Source of the DNA: Acinetobacter tandoii DSM 14970 = CIP 107469
GTDB taxonomy: Bacteria; Pseudomonadota; Gammaproteobacteria; Pseudomonadales; Moraxellaceae
Direction: 5' to 3'
Assembly: GCF_000400735.1 (NCBI RefSeq)
Contig: NZ_KE007362.1
Location: 62,001 to 126,000 of the forward strand
DNA: 64,000 bases
Within the stretch, counting starts at the first letter, position 1; each line of letters starts with the position of its first letter. Below are positions 35,416 to 45,241 of the stretch, one piece after another. A program made the translations under genes and the position numbers. The notes beneath the pieces were generated by a model. The model was not told where the DNA came from, made no database searches, and saw only the letters and a list, made by a program, of their open reading frames with translations.

Positions 35416-38400
35416 AATTTAGGCTCCAAAGCTTTATTCACGCTTGCCTTGTTTTGATTAAAAAGGTTCTCATCAAATTTAAAGCGGAAACGGAAATAAG
35501 CACCATCCATTGTGGTATCGCCATCGGTTAAATCTTTATCTTCATAACCAACAAAGTTATATCCACCAGAAACCCAAAGGTTGGCCGCCAAAAGATAGCC
35601 CACTTCAACCCCAGCCATTAGCTTGGTGCCATCTGAAACGCTGTTCCACATGACGCCAGCATTTACCCCAGCATCCCAACGCTCATTAATGTCATACATG
35701 AAGCGCGTATTCAGCATTTGCGTCATACCACTGCTTTGCAATAGGTCGTAAGTTTCTTCTAAATATTTCACGGCATACTGACCAGACACATGTACATCAC
35801 GCGCCGGATGATAATTTAAATGATGCGACATAATGTAAGCATTACGCTCATACGGATCACTTAAAGTGGTCTCATTCTTTTCGTAGCGGTACTCAATTTT
35901 ACTGAGAGAATCAAATTTGTTGGTTTCTAAATCACGATAAGCTGCACCAATCTGGAAGCGGTTAATTAAACGATCACCTGAATCGGCAGATTTATTATCT
36001 GTTAAATTTAAAACGTTTTTTGCCAAGAAGGTGACTTCATCAGAATACTTATAGGCTGTTCCCAACGTATTTAAATAACTATCGCTTTGATTTGACCAAC
36101 GCCCTTCAATACGTGCTACATTCTTCCAACGAGGGTTAGATAAATGCTCAAAACCTAAAGTCGCTGCGGTAGATTCTAATGAGTCTTTGTTTTCACCTTC
36201 AAAAACTTTCACTTTCTCAAAACTGGTATTAAAGAATAAACCTTCTTTTAATTGCCAACGATTACGTACCCCCATCGCCGCTTCTGCTTCACGTGCGCTC
36301 AAACCATCACGTACACGATATTCACTAAAGACTGAACCATCTCGCATATATTGACTGTCTACGCCAAATACCGTGGTATTACGTTTTTGCGTGTCATTGA
36401 GTTCGTATAAACCGCCAATACTTGAGATAAATTCATGACGTGCATAAGCATGAATATTTTTATAAACCTGAGCGTCACCACCCACAGCAAAGACACGTCG
36501 ATCACTGTCAGCGACATCTTGTTCATATTCAATAAATGCACTTGAACCATCAAATGGTAATGCCGTTTTCAATTTGGCACGAACTGTGGTTCCATCATAA
36601 GGTGTTTCAACGCTTTGCGTGGATGCACTGGCAGCATTCAATGACTCATTGTAATAACGAACACCCAGTTCCAAGCTGACGATACGGTTAATGGCTTTTT
36701 CAATTGAAGCACTGATCCCGTTACGTACCCCTGCATTGGCAATATCTTCTGTACGCACAGCTTCAATACGCAATACCCCCAACTCATCTAAGCGTGCATT
36801 CAGTTTTACAGCCGTTTCTTTACGTCCCGAACTGATTGAAGATGCTGCATTACGGAAGCCCACATCTGCCTGCTGATGATAGGCACGTACATCGACATTG
36901 TCTTTTTTATAGTCTAGTTCTACACGTGCTGCAGAACCATCCCCCGAGGTAGTTGCAGCCGTCGAGGCATTCACATCGGTTAGCTGATCCAAAGTCATTA
37001 AGTCATGATCAGAATAAGCGTATTCCGCAACCAGTTTGGCTTGATCATTCCAGCGAATAACCGTATTGGCACTGGCAATTTTTTCCTGATCAATCGGATC
37101 ATCATTTTGAATATAAGAACCGCCGACGGTCACTTTATCATTCAATTTGTAACGACCATTGACCCCCGCCACGGTATATTCTTTACCACCTTGATCAGTC
37201 TCAATAGTGATTCTTAAGTAGACTGGATTTAGATTTTCATCAATGCTACTTAACGGTGAAGTTAAATAAATACTGTTGGTATAGGTATCAATTTCATAGT
37301 CGCTAAAACGGGTTAAAGTGCGTTGTGAAATAATTAAACCAGGATTGTTACGGTCACGCACAATCACTTCCACTTTTTCACTATTTTGAAGCATGTCATT
37401 GCTGTCCATGCCCAAGGCATAAGGACCTGAAACACCCATTGCACGAAGTTCATTCACCACTTGAGTGGTATTGGTACGTGCAGCAAAGCTCGCGACTTGA
37501 AAGCGATCACCTTCAACCACCGACTTTAAACCTGTTAACGAACGGCTATACTGACCTAAAGAAAGTCCTTCATCATTTTCGGTACGTGTGACGTAGTCAC
37601 CATACATGGCATAAGAACGGCCTTTATCGACACGAACATAAAGTTTACTGGTCGATTGTGCGTCAAAACCTTTGGCAGAGGCATCGCCATACACTGGGTA
37701 ATATTCATCTGGACGAATATCACGGAATAGACGTTGATTATTTTCTTTGCTTGAGTCATATGCCAAAGTCAGTAAATAATCGCCACGCACTTTGCCTTTT
37801 AAGAATAAAGCTGCACGACCACGAATGGCGGTTTCACCATCACCTGAACTCGACAAATCATTCAGCTCTTCTTCAAAACCATCTTGAGTCGAGGTTTGAG
37901 ACAAATTTTTAGGATCGAACTTATTGAGCGCAAAAGAACCTTCAATAATCCCCGCAACCAACATTGGACGAAGTTCTGCCAAAAAGCGCACAGGCACAGT
38001 TTGTTCGTATATGCCACTACGGACACGTAATACACCCGACCCAGCTTCCAAAGGTGCAAGTACTGGCACCACCAAAGACCCGCCTTCTGCAAAAACCTGT
38101 ACGCCTGGTTTATCTGGATCAAGGTCTTTGAGTTGAATCATGCCTATAGATGATTCGAGTGTAATAGGAGTACGAGTCGCAACAGGTGTCCCATGCTGAT
38201 CCAACACCTTAACCACCACCTGATAAATATCTTTACCATTGGCATAAACGGCTTGTTCAACAGGCTGCATGGTCAGTTGACTCATCGCATCTGGTGCAAT
38301 CACTGTGACTTGTTGCTGATCACGTAAATTACCAAAGCTATCGTACTGACGAACTGCAATGGTATTTTTCCCCGCAGCGAGTGGCACCCCAATAAAATCT

Positions 38401-41400
38401 AAACCCGCTGTTCCGTGCTCTTGATAGGCTGCTTTTTTACCAATGCGCTTTTCTGATACTTGCTCATCATTTACAAATAAACGAATGTCTGTGCCTAAAC
38501 CACCTTTAACCTGAATTGTGGCTTGAGGTGTAGGCAAAATTTGCTGCTCTTTCAAATTTAAAATTGCCAGTTGATTCGATTCAGAACGCTCAAGCTCTTG
38601 CTCTAAATCTAAAACTACAGGAGCTTTTACTGGTTCAATTTGAACTGTTTTGACGTCTTTAATCTGATCTTTTTTATATTCAATATTACAATTGGCTGAA
38701 GCGCCTGCTGCACTAATACATCCACTTGCAGGTTGACCTTGTACATCTGAAACTGAATTGCTAAGTGGGTCAACTGTTAAATCTTGACGTAAGGTTTGCT
38801 CTAATGCATCCAGTTGTGCATCAATTTTACTACGGCGGTCTTCAATTTGTTCTGCCAAGGCTTGAGTGCATTCCCCTGAAGAATCGGTAATCGCGAAGTC
38901 TGCACGATGTAACTCGCCACGTTTTAAATCTACAAAACGGCTGGCTGGGTCACCGGCTTGACGGTTATTAATCAGCACCAATTCTGCATTATTCGGTAAA
39001 GTTGTATTATCGATTTTAAGCACATGGGTCATTGGTCGAATGCCGTAGAAGTTGTATTTCCCTTCACGATCCGTCACCACAAAGCTACCATCTTCCATAT
39101 AGATACGGACGCCCGGTACACCGCGTTCTCCGACATCTTGAACGCCATTACGGTTACAATCACTAAAGACTTTACCAACAATAAAGCCATCTGGACTAAA
39201 TACGCCGGGTGTAACTTTTACTGCAGCCTGTGCTTCGTTCGAAACTGTATTTTTATTGTCCTGCGCATAAACACGGTTAATACCATCCCCATTCAATGCA
39301 TTAGGACCAATATAGACACGGTATTGAACTTTGGCTTCTTGTTTAGGCGTCAATGTTCCCAAACCGAGCGTCAAATAAGGTCCCTTTCCACCTTCAGGAT
39401 CTGCATTTTTTTGCCCATTAACACGAGTACTGCCAGATACATAAATAAAACCACGAGGCAAAGTATCTTTCATATTGACATTATAGAGGGTCGAATTTCC
39501 CATATTTGCCACCGTAATTTGGTAATCTTTAAAATCACCAATTTCAGCAGTATTTGTTCCGACCACTTCTTTTTTAATGATCAATTTGTCATTGCTGGGA
39601 ACAGAAATATCAACAGGGTCAATCGGAATATCGATATTGAGCGCAGCGTCACCTGTCTTTAAAGTGAAGTTCCCCCCATAAGACCAAGAGCTATCAACGA
39701 TACGATCAGCAAAATTATTATAAATAGTCTTGTCACTGGTAAATTTATAATTGGTAGAACTCTCAATCGTTGAAGTATCAATATCAAGTCGATAAGTTCC
39801 ATTTTCAACAAAAGGATAAACAAATTCACCTTTGCTATTGGTTCGCTGTTTTGCTGGAATTGCCACCTTTTCACCTGTGGTTTCATCCAATTTATAAGCT
39901 ACATTTTCAGCTGGATTACCTTTGTCATCCAACAAAGTTACCGTCGCACCTGCAACGGGTAAATTGGTCTTAGCATCAAAAACAACGCCGTATGGATCGA
40001 TCAATACCGTAGTATCAATATCCTTAACAGTCGCGGAAGAATTACCACTTTGATCTAAACAATCTGTCAAAGACACAATCACCTGATCACGTTTGACGGT
40101 CTGTAAAATTTGGTCATTCAGGTGAATGGGACCCGCTTCTTGTGTTGCTAGAGTGAAGCGGAATATGCCAGTATTTGAACCTGTTTCAACACCCTGTACA
40201 TATTCAACATCACCAGTCAACGTCGACTGAACTTTAATTTTTACTTTGTCGACATTACTACGTGAGGCATTACACATCGCACTATTTGCAGCAATATACA
40301 ACGGTTGATTTAAACTGCCCGTTGCTAAAATATTCGAATAGTTTTTGCTGTTATTGGTAATCGAAGCACTACCACCAACGCTTGTCGTCACCTCATTAGA
40401 GACTGTTTTTTTCAGATTGGATAACACACCGTGTTCTACACTGAACACGTTTGAAATTGAGGTATGACTCACATTTGGATTCATGGTCACAACCAGCTCA
40501 ACCGCTTCAGTGCTATTTGCAGCCAAAGCTTGCGGGTATGCCACCACCAACGTATTGATTAAAGATTTATCCGCTGGAATCTGGCGGGTAAATTTATCTT
40601 GTCCTAACGGATATAAAACCAGCGCTTTAGAATTGGTCGGTTTAGCCGATTTAAAGATAGTATTGGCAGGTATTTCATCCAATAAAACCACAGCCTTCAT
40701 GGTCTCACCATCAACCTCAATGGTTTGCAGACCAGAATTACGCGTTGAACTATTTTTTACACTCAAGTTATAGGTCAAGTCATAAGACTGACCGACTTGT
40801 GGTTCAAAACTGGTTTTATCAACCGATTTTGTTGCTGTGAGTTGCGGCAAGAAACTAATTAAAGCATTCACTGCATCTGCAATAGCAGTGGGGTCTTGCA
40901 CAACATATGCTTGGAGTGGCAAGTCTACTTGCTGGCTATCATTTAGTGATATAGAAGAGTCTGCGACCACCCATAAATCAACTTTTTGCCCAGCCTGTAA
41001 ACTTAAATGTCCTGTAACCAGCAAATCTGAACGATCAAATTCACCATTTTGATTACTATCGACATAAATTTTAATATTCGATAATTCGGGAACAGTGCTT
41101 TTATTAATCACAATATCAGCAGGCGCATTACTATGATTGGTCAACGTATTCAGCCAAATCACTTTCGCACCCGCATCAATTTCTAATCGTGTTGGTGAAG
41201 TGAGGCTAATCACATATTTAGGTGTAATCGTAACTTGAACAGTATTTGAAACCGATTGGCCAATCTGGCCATCGGTTTGTACAAAACTTGCATAAGCCGT
41301 ATTGGTAATATTTTGCCCAGCAGCAGGCATCACAGCATAAGCATGATTTACCAATGCCATAGCCGTAGCTAAGCTTGAAAAAATAAGCTTGATCTTATGA

Positions 41401-41429
41401 TTCTGTAGCGGCTGAACTCGTTTAATCAC
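35412..41429 (-). CDS. giant outer-membrane beta-barrel protein with DUF11/SdrB-like/Ig-like scaffold
   Basis: 2005 residues if it starts at GTG 41429, preferred because GGGG lies 7 bases before it and the signal peptide then begins at once (VIKRVQPLQNHKIKLIFSSL, ending NHAYA); the longest frame starts at ATG 41495. Order: N-terminal QNITNTAYASF segment shared with the cluster; DUF11-like module with a YVDSNQNGEFD calcium-type loop; a carboxypeptidase-regulatory-like repeat (YGVVFDAKTNLPVAGATVTL); a DUF11 module (~640-750); an SdrB-like domain (GFIVGKVFSDCNRNGVQDVG, ~755-830); a charged linker; Ig/invasin-like domains (~980-1180); then about 800 residues of alternating beta strands with the YPVYGDAS...LYVRVDKGRSYAMYGDY signature and ending GAYFRFRFKF plus an 18-residue tail. 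The barrel probably anchors in the outer membrane and displays the Ig scaffold, as adhesin or exporter (inference). Confidence 0.85.
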   Translation of the reverse strand: MIKRVQPLQNHKIKLIFSSLATAMALVNHAYAVMPAAGQNITNTAYASFVQTDGQIGQSVSNTVQVTITPKYVISLTSPTRLEIDAGAKVIWLNTLTNHSNAPADIVINKSTVPELSNIKIYVDSNQNGEFDRSDLLVTGHLSLQAGQKVDLWVVADSSISLNDSQQVDLPLQAYVVQDPTAIADAVNALISFLPQLTATKSVDKTSFEPQVGQSYDLTYNLSVKNSSTRNSGLQTIEVDGETMKAVVLLDEIPANTIFKSAKPTNSKALVLYPLGQDKFTRQIPADKSLINTLVVAYPQALAANSTEAVELVVTMNPNVSHTSISNVFSVEHGVLSNLKKTVSNEVTTSVGGSASITNNSKNYSNILATGSLNQPLYIAANSAMCNASRSNVDKVKIKVQSTLTGDVEYVQGVETGSNTGIFRFTLATQEAGPIHLNDQILQTVKRDQVIVSLTDCLDQSGNSSATVKDIDTTVLIDPYGVVFDAKTNLPVAGATVTLLDDKGNPAENVAYKLDETTGEKVAIPAKQRTNSKGEFVYPFVENGTYRLDIDTSTIESSTNYKFTSDKTIYNNFADRIVDSSWSYGGNFTLKTGDAALNIDIPIDPVDISVPSNDKLIIKKEVVGTNTAEIGDFKDYQITVANMGNSTLYNVNMKDTLPRGFIYVSGSTRVNGQKNADPEGGKGPYLTLGLGTLTPKQEAKVQYRVYIGPNALNGDGINRVYAQDNKNTVSNEAQAAVKVTPGVFSPDGFIVGKVFSDCNRNGVQDVGERGVPGVRIYMEDGSFVVTDREGKYNFYGIRPMTHVLKIDNTTLPNNAELVLINNRQAGDPASRFVDLKRGELHRADFAITDSSGECTQALAEQIEDRRSKIDAQLDALEQTLRQDLTVDPLSNSVSDVQGQPASGCISAAGASANCNIEYKKDQIKDVKTVQIEPVKAPVVLDLEQELERSESNQLAILNLKEQQILPTPQATIQVKGGLGTDIRLFVNDEQVSEKRIGKKAAYQEHGTAGLDFIGVPLAAGKNTIAVRQYDSFGNLRDQQQVTVIAPDAMSQLTMQPVEQAVYANGKDIYQVVVKVLDQHGTPVATRTPITLESSIGMIQLKDLDPDKPGVQVFAEGGSLVVPVLAPLEAGSGVLRVRSGIYEQTVPVRFLAELRPMLVAGIIEGSFALNKFDPKNLSQTSTQDGFEEELNDLSSSGDGETAIRGRAALFLKGKVRGDYLLTLAYDSSKENNQRLFRDIRPDEYYPVYGDASAKGFDAQSTSKLYVRVDKGRSYAMYGDYVTRTENDEGLSLGQYSRSLTGLKSVVEGDRFQVASFAARTNTTQVVNELRAMGVSGPYALGMDSNDMLQNSEKVEVIVRDRNNPGLIISQRTLTRFSDYEIDTYTNSIYLTSPLSSIDENLNPVYLRITIETDQGGKEYTVAGVNGRYKLNDKVTVGGSYIQNDDPIDQEKIASANTVIRWNDQAKLVAEYAYSDHDLMTLDQLTDVNASTAATTSGDGSAARVELDYKKDNVDVRAYHQQADVGFRNAASSISSGRKETAVKLNARLDELGVLRIEAVRTEDIANAGVRNGISASIEKAINRIVSLELGVRYYNESLNAASASTQSVETPYDGTTVRAKLKTALPFDGSSAFIEYEQDVADSDRRVFAVGGDAQVYKNIHAYARHEFISSIGGLYELNDTQKRNTTVFGVDSQYMRDGSVFSEYRVRDGLSAREAEAAMGVRNRWQLKEGLFFNTSFEKVKVFEGENKDSLESTAATLGFEHLSNPRWKNVARIEGRWSNQSDSYLNTLGTAYKYSDEVTFLAKNVLNLTDNKSADSGDRLINRFQIGAAYRDLETNKFDSLSKIEYRYEKNETTLSDPYERNAYIMSHHLNYHPARDVHVSGQYAVKYLEETYDLLQSSGMTQMLNTRFMYDINERWDAGVNAGVMWNSVSDGTKLMAGVEVGYLLAANLWVSGGYNFVGYEDKDLTDGDTTMDGAYFRFRFKFDENLFNQNKASVNKALEPKL

Positions 41430-41523
41430 GAAAATACCCCAATACCGAGCAAAAGCAGGTTTAAAGGGATAGGCATTAAAGTGATGCCTATCCACATGAA
41501 TAGTTATTAATGTTTTGACTTAA

Positions 41524-44247
41524 TTATTGAGCATCAACTTTAACGCTGAACTTCATCGTCACCGTTTCAGACGGTGCCAAATCAAATTGAGATGACTTCA
41601 AGTTGTTTGCTGTATTGGTCACAGTACCTTTTGATACTGGATCTAGTGCAGCCGCAGGCGACGAACCTAGAGTGGTGTAACTTGGTACCGCATCGGTAAT
41701 TTCAACTTTCGTTACCGCCTGATTACCATCATTGACCGCTTTAATTTGGTAAATGATACAAGCACCTGGTTTAGCTTGAAGTGTAGATGTTCCAAAGCTA
41801 CCGTCTGGCGTCCCATCACATGCTGCATCAAGAGCTTGCATTTTTTCCAAACGAACTTGACCAATGTTTACTGTAGTTTTGTCCGTTACGGTAATCGCAG
41901 CAGGAGCCGCCGTACCATTTAATGCACCCGTCGGTGTAACTGTCACAATCGATAGATCGGCTTGACCCGCTGTTGCATTACTTGGTGCTTCAACTTTAAC
42001 CAAGATGTTAATACTTTCTTTTGGAGAAAGACCATCAGCACCATTGGTTGCAGTTAACCATGCGTTCAAGTCAGACGTTGTCACCAATTCGTTTGCATCA
42101 GCAATACCGTCATTGTTTTTATCTACATAAACAGAGGTAACAAATCCAGTATTCGATGGGTCATGGGTAATGGTGAATGGAAGTGTACTACCGCCAGCTA
42201 CACCCTCTACAACGTTACCGTTGTTGGTTAAAGTGTGCTTGTACACAATCGTACCACCCGGTGCAACCTGACCTTGTTGATCGGCCAAGAATGAAAGTCC
42301 ACGCACAGCTTCTACAGTCAAGTGATCTTTCATCTTGTCTGTTAAGCCTGTTGCAGGCGAGTTAATTGTGAAGACGATATCTTGGCTATTCGCAGGTGTC
42401 GCATCTGTAGATGGAGTGACCTTGGCACAGAAATACGCTGTGGTATTTGGCTGAATTGCACCTGTATTGGTCACTTTAGTCGCTGAACATACACCACTTG
42501 AATCAGCAACGAAGTATTCAACCGTCCAACCTGATGGTAATACTTGTTCAGTACCAAAGTTATAGTTATCCGATGTTGAACCATGATTTGTTACAGCGAT
42601 TGGGAACGTAGCTGCAACGCCAGGTTTAGTTGTTACCGTAGTGACGACATTATCAGAAACGTATGCACCCTCACCAGTTAAACCTGTATCATCTTCCGTA
42701 TAGTTTTTATTACCTTTACCGTTACTTAAATCGACTTTTGATGTCGTAATATCAGTAATACGTAATGTCACAGTATCTGAAGATGCTGGAGCATGAACAG
42801 GCGTAATGGTTAAGATCGTATCTAATCCAGGTGCCGTAATTGGACCTGTATAACCATTTGGCAAGGTAATACGTGCTGAAATTTCAAGATGACCACCAGA
42901 AGCCAACGGACCACTGTCTACGCTTGCATCACCATTGGTATCCGTTAATGGAGTATTACCATCCGACTTTAATAACTCAACAATAGAGCCTGCAGGTAGT
43001 GCAGATTTATTCACGGTAATGTTATAAGTTTCAGCGACATTACCAAGGTTGTGAATCCAGATATCTTCTGTAGAGCTCGACGCACCAAATAAAACTGGAG
43101 AACCTTGTACCGCTGTTGTGGTAATTAAGTCATCTTTAGCCGTATTACCAATAACTTTTTGTGCATCCGAATACGTATCGCTTGCATTATCGTTGATGGT
43201 ACCCGTATATGTAGACTGAACTGTCACATCATATGGGTTGGTTGGTTGAGATGTCTCTGTACCTGGGCCATCTGGGTCAAATGTTGCGATGTTAGTAATT
43301 TTACCTGCTGGCGCAGTGGTGTTGACAGTCACTTGGAAGGTCAATTTACCCGTACTGTTACGTGGTACTGATGCCAGTACTAACTGCACTTTACCATTGG
43401 TAAACTCATATTTCGCTGCTGCCGCTGCTTCATCACCAGTCGCATCGGTCAATGCCGCTGTCTGACCGCTCCAACGCGCTGAACCTGCAACATAAGTTAC
43501 ACCTGAAGGTAAAAGATCTTCAATGGTTAGGTTGGCTGCATCGGCATTACCCGTATTTTTATAAGTTAATTCATAAGTCACTGTATCGCCACGTGCAACT
43601 GCAGTTACATTGGCAGACTTCGTCACTTGAATGACTGCACCAGTAACAATCGTTACGGTGTCAGTATTCACTTTGGTTTTGTCCGCTAGGACTGTAATGT
43701 AACTACTTGCCGCAGAAAGTTCTAATTGACCAGAATTACCCGCTGCTGCTGTTGCAGCTGTTGTACCCACCACAACCAAGCCTACTGACTCACCAGCATT
43801 TAAGGTCACTTTTTGACCCGCTAAATTCGTACCGTTATCTGGTACACCATCTTTATTTGCATCTAAGTAAACCGCAATGTTGGAGAAATCAAAATTATCC
43901 CCAGCCACATTGGCTAAATTCAGTGTGAACTCATCCGTTCCGTTACCCGTATTGGTCAAGACGTGCGATAAAGTCACTACGCCATTCGGGTTGGCAGTTG
44001 CTGTACGGTTTTGCTCGAGTGTGAAGCTACCCACTTGTAAAACAGTCGTTTTGACTTCATTTGACGTTACAGTACGTGTCGTAGATGTACCATCTACATA
44101 CGATGCTGTTGCAATGTTACTAATGTTTGTCCCCGCTGCTGGTGCTGCTGCATGTGCACCTGTCGCGAAAAAAGCAAAGCCCCCTAAAACTGTCGCAATC
44201 GACACATAAAGGCTATTTCGCTTTGTCGTCTTTAAATTCATAGGCAT
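41524..44247 (-). CDS. large exported DUF11-repeat protein (paralog 3)
   Basis: 907 residues with a signal peptide ending THAAAPAAG-like (GFAFFATGAHAAAP). It opens with the cluster motif AGTNISNIATASY. Six beta-sandwich modules in the same order as the two paralogs at 49086 and 51759: LSHVLTNTGN module with YLDANKDGVPDNGT, a classical DUF11 (TVTYELTYKNTGNADAANLTIEDLLPSGV), a module with TDTNGDASVDSG, a module with a Cys pair (GVCSATK, AYFCAKV), GQVAPGGTIVYKHTLTNNGN with YVDKNNDGIAD, and a C-terminal DUF11 with two Cys (DAACDGTPDG, GACIIYQI). No membrane anchor or sorting signal. GGGGGA lies before the ATG. Codon use is rich in Ala/Thr GCA/ACC. Function unknown; likely a surface-fibre or matrix component. 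Confidence 0.85.
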   Translation of the reverse strand: MPMNLKTTKRNSLYVSIATVLGGFAFFATGAHAAAPAAGTNISNIATASYVDGTSTTRTVTSNEVKTTVLQVGSFTLEQNRTATANPNGVVTLSHVLTNTGNGTDEFTLNLANVAGDNFDFSNIAVYLDANKDGVPDNGTNLAGQKVTLNAGESVGLVVVGTTAATAAAGNSGQLELSAASSYITVLADKTKVNTDTVTIVTGAVIQVTKSANVTAVARGDTVTYELTYKNTGNADAANLTIEDLLPSGVTYVAGSARWSGQTAALTDATGDEAAAAAKYEFTNGKVQLVLASVPRNSTGKLTFQVTVNTTAPAGKITNIATFDPDGPGTETSQPTNPYDVTVQSTYTGTINDNASDTYSDAQKVIGNTAKDDLITTTAVQGSPVLFGASSSTEDIWIHNLGNVAETYNITVNKSALPAGSIVELLKSDGNTPLTDTNGDASVDSGPLASGGHLEISARITLPNGYTGPITAPGLDTILTITPVHAPASSDTVTLRITDITTSKVDLSNGKGNKNYTEDDTGLTGEGAYVSDNVVTTVTTKPGVAATFPIAVTNHGSTSDNYNFGTEQVLPSGWTVEYFVADSSGVCSATKVTNTGAIQPNTTAYFCAKVTPSTDATPANSQDIVFTINSPATGLTDKMKDHLTVEAVRGLSFLADQQGQVAPGGTIVYKHTLTNNGNVVEGVAGGSTLPFTITHDPSNTGFVTSVYVDKNNDGIADANELVTTSDLNAWLTATNGADGLSPKESINILVKVEAPSNATAGQADLSIVTVTPTGALNGTAAPAAITVTDKTTVNIGQVRLEKMQALDAACDGTPDGSFGTSTLQAKPGACIIYQIKAVNDGNQAVTKVEITDAVPSYTTLGSSPAAALDPVSKGTVTNTANNLKSSQFDLAPSETVTMKFSVKVDAQ

Positions 44248-44294
44248 AAGAGTCCCCCGACCCCATCAAAATGACGTGTATAAAAATTTAGAAA

Positions 44295-44786
44295 TTAATC
44301 GTTTGATGCGTTTACTTTGGCTTGTGCACTAACAGTGACTGTTTTCTTGGCAGGTAATTCCATAATTTGCCACTGTAAAGCGCGGTACTCTTTGAGTGGA
44401 ACATTGACGAGTTTTCCATCTACTTTTTTCTTTAATGGCATCGCAGCAAAGTTAACGCCATCGGTACTCGCAAGTGCACCTGAAGGTAGACTGTTGCCTA
44501 AATATTGCGTATCTGCTGGAATTGGCAAGGTTGCTTTTAGGCTTTTAATGCTGTGTGTCGTGTTGTTGGTATAAGTCGCACGATACTCGATAACATCTTG
44601 AGGCTTGATTGAGTCTGCAGCTTTAAACTGTGCATTCCCCTTACTGTCTACAACTTTTTTGAATGCTTTCAACTGAATAGATACAGGTTCATTTGATGTC
44701 GTAGCGGCAGCCATCCCATGAGCAGCCCCCCCAGCAAGCATTAAACCCATCATCAATTTTTTCAGCGTAGTTCTTTTGTTCAACAT
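44295..44786 (-). CDS. small exported single-DUF11-module protein
   Basis: About 163 residues from ATG 44786; upstream ATGs at 44798 and 44813-region are possible. Signal peptide MLNKRTTLKKLMMGLMLAGG...MAAA. The mature part is one DUF11-like beta-sandwich: QLKAFKKVVDSKGNAQFKAA, PQDVIEYRATYTNNTTHSIK, SLKATLPIPADTQYLGNSLP, ending YRALQWQIMELPAKKTVTVSAQAKV. It resembles the C-terminal module of the large proteins. It is the first gene of the second transcription unit of the cluster, often the place of the most abundant subunit, which makes a structural subunit conceivable (inference). Confidence 0.75.
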   Translation of the reverse strand: MLNKRTTLKKLMMGLMLAGGAAHGMAAATTSNEPVSIQLKAFKKVVDSKGNAQFKAADSIKPQDVIEYRATYTNNTTHSIKSLKATLPIPADTQYLGNSLPSGALASTDGVNFAAMPLKKKVDGKLVNVPLKEYRALQWQIMELPAKKTVTVSAQAKVNASND

Positions 44787-45186
44787 GATTTTATCCATTG
44801 CATACCAATGCACATATTTGCGACATCAATCACATTAAAAAAAATTAATGCCACAAAGCTCAAAGCAATATTAAACAAAAAACAAACGTATCACCATACA
44901 TTTTATAAAAAAAATGTTAACTGGTTCACTCTTGATTTTTTAATTTATTTATATAAGTTTACAATACTGAAAATAAATGACTGTTTATCATTACTTTTTA
45001 CGAAAACTGTGAATTTACACAAATAAACAATGTAAAGCTCATGCTCTTTATTGAACACTTTTTAAGACAAAATTAAGCAATCAGCTCGTATTAAGTATAT
45101 GTTTTCATTATTTATATTTGGCCTAAGATCAATGCATCTGGCGGGTTCAAGCAATAGACTCAAGGGTTTACTTCGCACATTTAATG
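44787..45186. other. leader and promoter region of the second DUF11 transcription unit
   Basis: About 400 bp of very AT-rich DNA between the small DUF11 gene and the terminator at 45187-45223. No gene is supported (a 72-codon plus-strand frame has no ribosome site). It must hold the promoter of the 44786-34795 unit, but no -35/-10 pair is convincing among the many TATA-like stretches. Confidence 0.5.
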
Positions 45187-45223
45187 AAAAAAGGTCGATC
45201 CCATATAAGGACCGACCTTTTTT
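45187..45223. terminator. intrinsic terminator splitting the DUF11 cluster
   Basis: Perfect 11-bp stem AAAAAAGGTCG / CGACCTTTTTT with a 15-base loop, 19 bases after the stop of the 1279-residue gene. It divides the cluster into two units: 54413-45242 and 44786-34795. Confidence 0.88.
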
Positions 45224-45241
45224 ATTTCTCTCAAATCACAA

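Noticed and set aside
39024..39662. 212-codon plus-strand ORF inside the giant barrel gene
   Set aside because: Exactly antisense to a strongly supported gene, no ribosome site and no protein-like motif; long antisense frames arise from the repetitive codon use of the DUF11 genes.
41430..41495. ATG 41495 as start of the giant barrel protein
   Set aside because: It would add 22 residues with no signal-peptide character; GTG 41429 has a good ribosome site and opens directly into the signal peptide.
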